From NCBI RefSeq assembly GCF_014805625.2, contig NW_023998414.1:28306560-28370559 (forward strand): a stretch of 64,000 nucleotides of DNA. The letters are read 5' to 3'. Below the pieces are notes generated by a model. That model saw only the letters and a program-made list of their open reading frames with translations. It was not told the origin of the DNA and ran no database searches. The position numbers and the translations under genes are program-made. Position 1 is the stretch's first letter. Every line of letters begins with the position of its first letter. Positions 49,611 through 60,140 of the stretch are shown here, piece by piece. The stretch comes from Glossina fuscipes (Eukaryota; Arthropoda; Insecta; Diptera; Glossinidae).

Positions 49611-51639
49611 TTAAAACAGTTATTTTGTGCAAAAAAATTTCATGTTTTCACTTATCAAATAACTGTTCGACTTTCTGCGGAATGAAATGATTTTTTGACC
49701 ACCTCGCTCTCGGCTTCCTCTTACACAACATAAAACTCATTGAGCAACAGAGTGCGGTTTGAAGGATTTTTTAGTGATAATTGGTCTACTGAGGTTGGTT
49801 AGTTTACTGAGCACCGACAACAATACATTCTTTGACAAATAAAAATTAGTTATTTTAAATTTGAAGGGCGTCAGCGCATGCTTCGGAATCCCTTTCGTAT
49901 GCGATCATTTTGGAAAGCGTTTTTTTTTTTTAAATTCCAATCTTTAGATTGTGTTAGACGAAATAATGTAAGGCATTTGATGGTCGGTTTCGCCTAACGA
50001 CGACACTAATTTATTCTTGCGTTATAGGCTTTATCTTATAACTTATGTCAGATTATATTGATCAAAAAAAAAAAAAAAAAAATTTTTTTTTAATCATAAG
50101 AACAGACAAAATTGTTTGTGAAAAGTAGCTCACCTCTCAATACAGATCTATTATCAGAATAACTGCAAAGAATTCTATTCTTTCAATCGCGTTGCTACGA
50201 CAAATCTACATGATGAACAAAATCGTTGGGATCGCTCCCTGCGGCAGTATGCTTATCTTATTCTCTGTTTTCTGAAAGTTCAAATCTTCACTCTTCAGTT
50301 TTCATTCGTTGTATTATCGTATTGTCAGGATTTGTAACGTGAATCAAGAATTTTCAACTTGGTGACATGCAGGCCTTACAGCACACTGTAAATTTGGTTA
50401 TTGCATACATTTCTTTATTTTCAAATTTGCCCGAGAGATATAACAATCTTTCGTCGAACTCATGACACGATCCTTTCAATGTATAACAGTAACGCAGTAT
50501 AACACACGTGAAATATCATATATGAAGGACTTTTGGTTCTTGCGTTGATCAACAGCCTTGCACGCGAAATAAACGTTGTAGCACTTTTGTGTTTTTTTTT
50601 TTTGATTTTGCGCTGTTTACGCAAGCGAGCAGCATTTTGCAATTCGGATGTTCTTCGCGTTCTCACTGTTACGACACGACGGGATAAAGCAAAACTGACG
50701 CAATTATACCTGTTCGAGCATAAATTATTGAGATTGTTACCCATCCATAAATTGTTGGAGTTAAATTTCTAAAGTGAAGGCCATGTCTGATATGGCCTTT
50801 TACACATTTCGAGAAGTTTTCAACTATTACATCGTCCGTAGGTTAATTCAATTGAGTTACAGCACCATGTGACAAAATCGATGTTGTCTGGTGTAACTTT
50901 TGAAACAAGTCGCCCACTCGTTCCTTTATGATTAACCAAATTACATATTCATCAAGTTTTATTTTTTTTATGTTAAGTTATATTTAATTCGAGTTTTTGA
51001 TGCACCACAATTTAAGAAACGTTTCGCACTATGACTTTATTAAACAAGAAATGTCGTAGGCAAACACTACCTATCAGACTATTTGATATTAATAAACTGC
51101 TAACTATTAGTAAAAAAAAAAAAACAGACACATTTTCTTAAAACATATATATCAACCTGTTTAAGAAATGTAAATAAAATCAATAGCACATGAGCTAAGA
51201 ATAATGATCTCATGCTGAACGCTTAAGCGTAGAAAGCGAGGCAGCTAAAGCTTGATGGAATATTGACTTTTTATGAAGCAATGCTTTTTTGCAAAAGTCT
51301 CAATTAGTCAAGTGTTAAGATTTTTATGGGATACTAGGCGATATAAAAGATACGATTGTAAAACCAAAACCAGGCATAGAATATTTTAACCTCAATTATA
51401 TTGCAATAAGAGAAGGGTAACAAAATTCAAAGCAAAAAAAAACAAAGACGAGCTAGTAAGTAGTTAATCCATGATGGCATCAATAGTCATTTAATCGAGA
51501 ATTGCAGAGGTATTACTCAACTGTTGACACCTAGCTTATGCAATAAAATCGTACATTTCTCCGAGTCCACATGCATTTTCACACGGAAGATCAACGATCA
51601 CGAACTTATTAGCATTTGCTGGCCACATCTTTAAGATCT

Positions 51640-51980
51640 TCCTTCACCCATGCTGCCCGAACGGATCATCAACTTACGGTTGGCCGGTCTCCCCTTGCAA
51701 CTTAATTAAATGGATAAGATCGTAACTTCATAATGGATTTTTTAAAATACGGTATACCTCCTTCCAGTTCGATAAGATTGCATTAATGTCCGGTATTCCT
51801 CAAGGCAGCCGTTTGTCTCAAATCTTATTAGCTTTATAGGTTAACTATCGTCTGTCTGTGATTGAGTTATCCCCACATCTTACCTATGTGCAGATTACGT
51901 AAGAGTGATGTCGTCCTTCAGCGATTTTAAACTTAAATTTAAGTAAATGCAACAAACAATCATTCTGAAAAAAAAAAAAC
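51640..51980 (+). pseudogene. Jockey-like LINE reverse transcriptase fossil, second copy
   Basis: A plus-strand frame reads DKIALMSGIPQGSRLSQILLAL, equivalent to the SGVPQGS.LGP.LF box of LINE reverse transcriptases. LSPHLTY then a broken YADD-type area (ADYVRVM in another frame) and FSDFKLKFK follow. The end is A-rich (51970-51980). It covers a more C-terminal part of the RT than the fossil at 14990-15330. Confidence 0.6.
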
Positions 51981-52199
51981 TTTATCGAGTCACATGAAGT
52001 GCCGAACACAGGAATTCGGACCGATTTCGGTCAGCTATTTGATAATGTTGGTGCCGTTTAATTTACACATTAAACCCCCTTTTAATAAGGCTGGATCGAT
52101 ACTTCACTTTATAAAACGCCGGTCGAAAGAATATCACAATCTATATATCGCGAAAAGATTATATATGTCGTGGGCTATATCTACATTTGAGCCGGCCGT

Positions 52200-52815
52200 G
52201 TAATCTCCGCCCCATCGTAATAACCCTTGCAATAGAAAAACATTGAAATTTTCAAAATTTCTCGGCAAAAATGGTTACGTAGTAGTAGTTTGCACATTGT
52301 CAGTGGGTATAAAGACTTTGAATCGCCCCAATTTTTGGAACCCGTCTCATATAACGAAAACTGAAGTTCATACGACAAAAAGGTATAACTTTCAATTATA
52401 TCATAATAGTGATTGAACATAAAAAAATTAACTGCACCAAATTTAGATCATCTCGGCCTATCTTTTTGCATCCTATCCTAATAAGGATTTTCACGAAAAT
52501 CGACCCTTTCTAGAGCAGAAATGTCTATGTTTTAATATGTTGTGATGGAAATTGACCCATAATATTATAGTTATTTCATACAAAAATGAACTCTACAAAA
52601 TTTGGATCATCTACACCTATTTTGGGATCCTGCACTTTGTACGGATTCAACTTGCACTACAGTAGGTGGCGTTTTGGCCCTGCTTCTCCATAGATACGCA
52701 CTGGAAAAATTTGCCTTTATATAGAAACAAGATAAAATCAGAATTGTGTTCGATAATGTGGTGCAGGGTATTGAACGGTCGGCCTTGTCCAACAATACGG
52801 CTCTTATTTGTTCTT
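52200..52815 (+). repeat. 800-bp interspersed repeat, copy 2
   Basis: Collinear with 19500-20090 (see that entry) through 'aactgaagttcatacgacaa', 'atcctaataaggatttt', 'ctctacaaaatttgga' and 'atagaaacaagata'. It has accumulated many substitutions and small gaps and lost the first part of the longer copy. Confidence 0.7.
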
Positions 52816-53570
52816 TATTTTATTATTAATTCGCTGAATTCTATAATAAGAAGAATAATGCTTTCTTAGTTAAAATAAATTTTTTTTTTAATTTTTTTTT
52901 TTTTTAATAATCAAGGAAGAATGCCTTCTCTTACATAATATATTTACGACAAGATTATACAAAAATTAATAATTGACGGATAACAAAGAAACAGTCGCTC
53001 TAAATGAAAAATAATTTTTTTGTTTATAAAGTTAACGTAAATAACGGCAACAGGCAGATGAAAATGTATAAAGTAATAAAATTCATTTAAAATCTCACGC
53101 TATCGTCCCTTGGAAAAACGTACAAAGTTGTTAAGCATTAAATAAGCGACCAGGCGATGTTCAAAGGAAGGCACCGTGCGTATTTCACCATAAAACAATG
53201 ATGTCTCTTAAGTGATGTTAATTTTTTTTTTGTTTCTTGAAAGTAGCTGGATGGAGGCCTGCGATGTTAATTGATTTTATGCGGATGTATATATATGTCA
53301 GCATTTTTTTTTTTTATTGTTTTTTCCTTGTTAAAACAAACATATGTTGTAAATGTGAACCAAGGATGAAACCTAATACTTCATCAGTGAAAAATTTTTT
53401 GAATTTTTTTTCGTTAAATACGAGTCTTCGAGTCGGTGCGACTGAAAAATTAAGAAAATCTGCGCGTTGATGCGTAATCTAATTATCAGGTCTATCTCAA
53501 ATAGTTAACTATGACAATATTCACAGCGATGTACGGTACAGTAAGGCGTAAGTGTTTAGTGAAAATATTC

Positions 53571-53818
53571 CATAAGGACTTCAATATTCCCATAAACAAA
53601 ATATTTGTTACATATCTATTATTAATATAAAGAAATTTCTAATCATTTGTTGTCTTCTTTGATGATTTCAGCATTTTAACGATTATAAGGATAAGGACTT
53701 CATAAGGACTTCAATATTCCCATAAACAAAATATTTGTTACATATCTATTATTAATATAAAGAAATTTCTAATCATTTGTTGTCTTCTTTGATGATTTCA
53801 GCATTTTAACGATTATAA
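53571..53818 (+). repeat. Perfect 118-bp tandem duplication, period 130
   Basis: Copy 1 (53571-53688) and copy 2 (53701-53818) start 'cataaggacttcaatattcc' and end 'attttaacgattataa'. I see no difference between them. The 12-base link 'ggataaggactt' is itself a partial repeat of the start, suggesting slippage. Confidence 0.95.
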
Positions 53819-54784
53819 AAGTTCTTGGGTAAGTCGATAGTGGTCATTTTCAAATTTGATTTATGCATAACAAATACATGTTGTATTAATTTTATATCTT
53901 AATTTAAATCTTTGCTTGCATTATTAAACTTTCAAATGAGGACAGAAGAGACAGACAAACCTATTTCCGAGACCTACAAATACTAATAAATATACGTTTG
54001 TCCCTGGTTAAGAAATGCGAAAGCAAGGTAACCAGACGATTTTGCACGAATACAGTATTCGTAACTTGTCGTGCCTGAGAAACCGTGCATTAATATTAAC
54101 GTCACCGTATCTTCATTTTCTGCCTCAATCTTCGTTTTTATATTTACACAAACTCTTGACTATCGCTAGCACAAATAATTCGTACGATCTTTTAATACGT
54201 GAGTGATAATCTATTGGATTGGATGGTAGTGGCTGTTAAAGATGCGTTTCCGCGGCGATTACCACTTTAGTGTTTGCCTATTTTAGTCTCGTGATCGATG
54301 TATTTCATAACACTTCCCCATGCACACACATTCCGTGTGCCTTTTTTTTATTCCTTCCTTCTTCCATCTCGTTTACATTTCTTTCCGTCTTTCTACGTGT
54401 ATGCTATAGATGTAATGTAGTTCGAAAATGATGTAAGTGTGGTCGCCTAATAAAAAGACAATTAATTTGATTGCATACTTGATAACAGACATCTGACCTA
54501 TTAAGGCCCGATTCACTGCCTAAAAATAGAAATGATATATATAGTAGAAAACAGGGCTATTGTCACCACCAAATGGTTGCTGATTAAGCCGATGTGTTTC
54601 TTTTTCTTTTTTATGTTTTTTTTGTTTTTCTTTGTTTTTTTTTTACCATCGCGCTCATGATAGCAACGGAAGGTCAATAAATTTATATGAGCGACGAAAA
54701 AAATGAAAAACTGCACACATTTTATATTACATTTCCCGTACTATAAAACAGACATTAAAAGAAGGACAAGTAAAAGCCACTAAG

Positions 54785-55625
54785 AACATTGTAGTCGGGC
54801 AAGACCGATCGTGAGAGACGTTACATCGCCTCGCCTAGTACAATTCTTTATTGATTTTCGCGATAAAACACCAGCCATTGTAATTTGCTTTCATCTAACG
54901 TCTATTTTTTTTGCATGCATTTATATGAAAGAGGCTCCAAAACATAAGCTGATGTGGTCTGAATTTCGAGCAATTAGTTCGCTTCCAAAACAACATAGTT
55001 TATTTAAGCCATTTTGATCGTAAAGCATTACAAATGAAACATTGTTGCCAAATGGAGGATTGCTACGCATAAGTACGCCTACACGGGATACAATGTAGGA
55101 AATAGACTTAGATGATCCGAATTTGGCATCATTGATTTTTATGTCAAACATCTATTACGGACCAATTCTTCTTGTGAAATCTAAAAGACCAGACCGTTTC
55201 GCCATAGAAAGTCTCACATGTTCATAGAAACGATCACGTAGGAGGAAGTTCAAAAACTCGGCCCATTCCGTCTAAATTTTCGACATAAATTTAAAGCACG
55301 CAGTCATTTTATATTAATCAGCATTTTTTTCGTCGAGAAAGAAGGTCTGTTTCAAAAAAAGGCGTTGCGGGGAGAACGATCACAAAGATAGTCCGAACCA
55401 ATCCATGTTCAATAAGTCTTGTGCCTGAACAAAATTTCGTCGAAATTTCGTAAACGTTGTGGTCAACACAAGAATACATGAACAAACCTCAGGCAAACTG
55501 ATTCAGAAAATGATGCTGCAACACACTTCTTGATGTTAATACTGAATTAAAACTTAATGCATCCTATACAATGGGCCTATACCCCAAATGATGTAAGGTA
55601 TAGACCGACTATAACGTTTTGTAAG
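54785..55625 (+). repeat. Probable interspersed repeat, boundaries uncertain
   Basis: The stretch begins 'gtagtcgggcaagaccgatc' and ends 'atgatgtaaggtatagaccg' followed by 'actataacgttttgtaa', similar to the termini of the other repeats. The middle has no open frame or family I recognise. Confidence 0.35.
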
Positions 55626-55739
55626 CCACATTGAACAGCCATGACGTGGCTTATTCGATTCAATATCTATCTGATGTGCGAATATTATAAACCGGATAAT
55701 CAATTTATTATAACCTCATGCTTCGGCATCAGGAATAAC

Positions 55740-56610
55740 AAGTAAAAAAATCGTGTTCGGTGGTGACCGAATCTTTTATACCCATCAACATGATCCTAAG
55801 GAAAAGGAAAGCGACCAAATTTTCATATTCTACGATATTGGATGGGCGCGGTTGATTTTTTCTATTTTTAGAATAAAAATGGAAATTTACTGATGTATAT
55901 TTATGTATGCATGCTTTGTGTACTTTATGAGTGACAAGCAAACAAAAGTGTTCACACTTTTTGCTACATAGACGTATGGGTGTTGTAGGCGTGTTCTATG
56001 AAAAGTGCGAGTCATTTCTAAATTCGATTGCAAGTTTATAAGCGATATCTCCACCTTTGCGAGCGAGAGAATATTTAGCGCAGATACCAGACACTTGCGC
56101 AGGCAGACAAACGGACAGGACAGATGAAGGGATGGACATACTTAAGTGTATTCCGATTTTTAATGTGGCCAAGAATTTATGCACTTTATGGGACTTTTGA
56201 ACATTGCTTCTGTATACGTTATAAAGGTTTTGAAAATGATATGAACGCACTATAAAGTTAATTAGGCGTGGCCAATTGTTTCCTTCTTTGTAGAGGCAAC
56301 ACAATTTTCTTGATTTATTTTTGTAGATTTATCTAACGTTTTTGATGAGTAATGAGGAAAAAGCATATTTTTTATCCCTTTTGAAAGACAGACGTGCCTT
56401 CACTTTACGTAGTACTGTAGATGTGCCCTTCAACCGATTTGGTCCATTTTCAATACCAGCATGCATGCAAGAAATTTTCAATATTTCTACCAAATTTAGA
56501 GTAAATGTCTTCTTATTTATGGCCAGGACATGGACCGACGGACATGTTTAAATTAATTTAAAATTTGTTGCTGATCAAGTATATATATACTATGCGTTCT
56601 TTCGATGTTA
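55740..56610 (-). repeat. Interspersed repeat, copy paired with 36142-36700
   Basis: Same word order as the copy at 36142 and longer: it continues through 'gagtaatgaggaaaaagc', 'cgtagtactgtagatgtgcc' and 'gaccgacggaca' to 'gctgatcaagtatatata'. Its inverse ends 'ttcggtcaccaccgaa', related to the terminus of the neighbouring plus-strand copy. Confidence 0.65.
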
Positions 56611-57236
56611 GGTATAAAAATCGCATTGAATCTCGTAAAATTATAAGAAAAATTATGAGCGAATGTGTGCGCGTCCATGAATTTTCCGCATGTGCAACTT
56701 AGGGCTTATGAAGTTAGAAAAAAGCACTCTCACCGCTAGACTTTCAAGATAATCAATACACAATAATATAAACAAATTACAAATTAACAGCAGCAATAAC
56801 GAATTGCCGTTAATGATAACAAAATATTAGTAATCAATACATGTATGTCAAATACATACTTATGCACACATATAAATGAAAAAAAAAAAAAAAAAGTTGT
56901 GGTAGATTGTGCTCCTTATAAGTAGATAAGCAAGTGGCGTGTGAGTTGTTCGGATTAATGAATAAATAATAAGCAAATGAATCAAATCAATTGCGAACAA
57001 ATTCCGGCAGTCGGGTCGAGAACTTAACACCCTAGACAACCTGATGATGTGACGTACCTTTCGCTTGAAAAATGTTACCATCGGTTAATGTCGATTAAGT
57101 TTTTAACATGAACCGCTAACTTGCATTAAGTTATTTGGTTTTAATATAGCAGATGGCAGATTCATTTGCTTGATATGCTTGATGCAAACAAAGTGAACAA
57201 ATAATGCTACCGACTGCTTACTGAGCTCAATATTTT

Positions 57237-57886
57237 ATTTAATACCTGTCGGCAAAGGATGAAGGGTATATTCGTTTTGTCGAAACGTTTGCGACGTGCG
57301 GAAGGAAGCTTCAGAGAGAATCTAAAGTAGGTATATATTGTTCATCAGCATGAAATTCTGAATCGATTTAAACGTGTCCATCTGTCCGTCTGTTGTAAAC
57401 AATATCCCGACCGCGAAGATGAAGCTATTGACTTGAAATTTCGTAAGAACATTGAAAGTTCTTGCACGCAGGTTGGCATTAAAAATGGGCCAAATCGGTC
57501 AAACGACACGGCTACGCTACCACGCCAAATGACGACACCGCGGTTCTACAAAAACTGTCACGTACTATGATGCTGTAGTACTTCTATATAAATTGAAAAA
57601 AATCGGCCAAGCGTACTTAATTTGTTAGTGTGTCAGTTTCGAATTCGTAATACATCTAAGCATGTCCGTCTATTCATCTATCCATTTCTCACTTTGCTCA
57701 ACTGAAGTAGTATTTGTGGAGATCTCGCCCATAAGCACGCAAACGTTCCAAAGCACACGCCTACAACGCCCACATGTTTTTGTAACAGAAACTGTAAACA
57801 CTTTTTTTCCCCGTGTTTATTGCATCACGCACGAAGAAGGGTATAAAAGATTCGGTCACGACCGTATATAATTTTCTTACTTGTTT
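57237..57886 (+). repeat. Apparently full-length interspersed repeat (650 bp)
   Basis: It starts 'aatacctgtcggcaaagg', has 'ggaagcttcagagag', 'ttcatcagcatgaaattctg', 'gtccatctgtccgtctg', 'cacacgcctacaacgccca' and ends 'gattcggtcacgaccgta' then 'ttttcttacttgttt'. This layout is like the INE/DINE nonautonomous repeats of flies; the fragments near 9.6, 39.1 and 48.9 kb match its 5' half. No coding capacity. Confidence 0.6.
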
Positions 57887-58462
57887 AAGTTACGTATAAT
57901 GCCTGCGATCCCACGGACATTCATATATCCATTATCGAAGATTTATACTGAACTAATTATTTCGACTGTAACAGATATACCAACAGAGATACCAAAAATC
58001 GTAAATGCGTCTGGCCAATTTTGGAAGCCTCCTAGCTGAAACTTGGTATATTCGTCTTTGGTCGGTCCATGATCACAAATAATATATATTCACACCCGCA
58101 AAAAAAAATGCAAATAATCGGTTCGAATAACGTTGCTGTAGATCACATATATATATATAACAGGTTGAAAAGTAAATTTCTTGTCGGCCGGATAATAAGA
58201 TACTTAACAATTTTTCTATGCTGCCACGAGACCTTGAATATCTGAAATTCATTTTTTAAAATGAATTTTGAACGAATTTTCACTAGATTCGGGTCAATGA
58301 ATTTTTCATCCCATTAATGGGTATCAAAAGAGAATAAATTCAGAGACCTGTTTGCTTAGTGTTAATATACCGTCGTGTCAATAGCAATCGTACATATCGC
58401 AGTTAATATTATATACAAGTTAAATAAAAGAGAATGAGAAAGAGTATATATAAAATGCTTAC

Positions 58463-58678
58463 CGGCTTTTTGGCTGCTAATGGTTTATTAATTAAATTCA
58501 AATGTGGCTCGAATTCTTGACCGAATTTTTCGATTAAATTAATTTCGGCTGCTTGCTGTGGACACTCTTCCTGTTGCACTAATTCCCATAAATCTTGGGG
58601 AATGTATAGAGACAATAGCAAACCCAACACCAAACCAATCACAAAATAATGATTACGACTCAGTGACGAGCGACGCAT
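58463..58678 (-). CDS. Chpf: Chondroitin polymerizing factor (CHPF-like), coding exon 1
   Basis: This exon codes residues 1-72 of the 876-residue prediction. The protein is a Golgi type II membrane protein that partners chondroitin synthase in building chondroitin chains. Residues about 11-27 form a single hydrophobic anchor (core VIGLVLGLLLSLYIP) after a short basic cytosolic tail (MRRSSLSRNH), as expected for a Golgi glycosyltransferase-like protein; the rest is a stem. I chose the ATG at 58678 because it has A at -3 and sits just before the anchor. An in-frame ATG at 58711 would add 11 residues but has a weak context. The exon ends CCG|GTAAGC, phase 0, and joins exon 2 as [14 protein letters not shown], matching the KKAVRTRY region known in CHPF. 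A possible acceptor (cattggatgtcag) at 58752-58753 would allow a noncoding upstream exon. Confidence 0.85.
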
Positions 58679-58708
58679 CTTAGTTAATGTGACACGGCTA
58701 GTTACTGA

Positions 58709-58824
58709 CATTAAGTCACTTCTTTTTTGTTTCTTTTCTTTTTTTTGGTCACTGACATCCAATGCAGAAAACACAAAATAACTTTTATACTTACACGCAG
58801 CAAAGGAACATGTATATATTCCTG

Positions 58825-58855
<31 letters not shown>

Positions 58856-60140
58856 GAGTGCGCGCGAATGTTTTATTATGTTGTGCGCTGTTTTATGCTA
58901 TTGCAATGATTTCTCAAGAACGTTCTTGTGCTGCATATGTTATACTAATGTAGACCCTGACACTGATCTTGTCATTAATTATGATTGTACGCACACTTGC
59001 ATATAACTAAGAATTTCTGCGTATTTCATATATATGCTGAATTTCTATTTTCTTTCGTGTTGCTTTCTTTATTCATATAGTGCGATTTGTTGTCTTTATC
59101 ATTATTGTTATTGTCGTTTTCATTATTATATTCTTATATGGATTCTTGTATTGTTGTGCTTTACAAACGCAAAACCATTTAATAAGCAGCAGTAGCAGCG
59201 GCAGTAAATACATAACAAAAACTGAATACAACATCACCGTTTAACATCAAGAAAAGATAACAATTGTAACAATGTAATTGTTTGGCAAAAATATTTATAA
59301 AAAAAAAGAAGATATATAAATATATATATTTATATATATATATATATATGTAAATTTATGTATATATATATATATATATTTATATGATTATCTTCTTAAT
59401 TAAATAATGTTCTTCTTTATTAAATACATTTTTTATATTCGTGTACTATTGCACAATGAATGACATTTTGAATTATTTTTGCCAACTCCGCTTAATATTG
59501 ATTACTTTTGTTCACATTATTGATCGCAGCTTAAGAATATGAATATAACTGTATTAACTTTATTGTTTTCTTTTTTTAACGTATTGGTGTATAATCGCTC
59601 CTTTCTTTCTCCCTTTCTCTCTTATTTACTTTCCTAATTGGGAATTTTCAGTTTCAATATTTGCAAAAGAGAGTTAGTGATGTGAGGAGGCAAGTGTAAC
59701 ATTTTTTAGCGCATTCAAACAATATTCTGACGCAAGGAAACCTGTTAATTTACTTTTCCATTTTTCATTTTAAATTTTTTTACTTCTTATACACTTTTTT
59801 TGTTTCCCTTTTTAATTGAACTTAAATATATATAAGAACATTTTCAGATTGGTAAACTTTGACTTAAACGTGCTACTCTTTCTTTAATTAAATTTAATTA
59901 GCACAAAATATTTGATGAACAGCAAGCAAAACAGGAAAAAAATGCCGGGCAAACAAAACAAAAATGGAATAAGTCGCGCAATCTATGACAATAACAACTA
60001 CACACGAACGAAATTTACACAAAATTCTAACTAACTTTTTCGAAGAGAAAAAAGCGACTCGTAGCAACTCGACGTTTTATCAACAACTCGCACAAGCTCG
60101 CGCGACAACAAAAACTTTACCGTTCAAAAGTTCAAAAAAA
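58709..60140 (-). promoter_or_regulatory. Possible Chpf 5' untranslated region and promoter area
   Basis: Upstream of the Chpf start the sequence is AT-rich microsatellite (58820-58860, 59310-59385), then a more CpG-containing stretch at about 59960-60130 with 'tcgcgcgagc'-like sequence and 'gtttgtgtgaa/ttcgttcgtgtg' motifs on the minus strand, as often seen near fly 5' ends. A usable splice acceptor at 58752-58753 would let a noncoding exon join exon 1. No start site can be fixed from sequence alone. Confidence 0.25.

Larger units (their letters stand above)
22153..58462 (-). other. Chpf intron 1 (36.3 kb)
   Basis: This is the largest intron, separating the membrane-anchor exon from the catalytic-like exons. 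It carries most of the mobile DNA in the window, described item by item. Stretches where I see only AT-rich unique sequence or short A/T runs are 23740-24730, 24850-25840, 26060-27790, 31440-35600, 43510-45690, 46080-48330, 49620-51640 and 52830-54780. Within these lie microsatellites, for example (AT)n at 32983-33014 and 33788-33812, (TCTA)n at 34469-34510, (CTA)n at 34804-34886, and (AC)n/(ATAC)n at 48350-48412. Smaller unnamed gaps lie between the listed elements from 38.2 to 41.2 kb. Confidence 0.7.
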
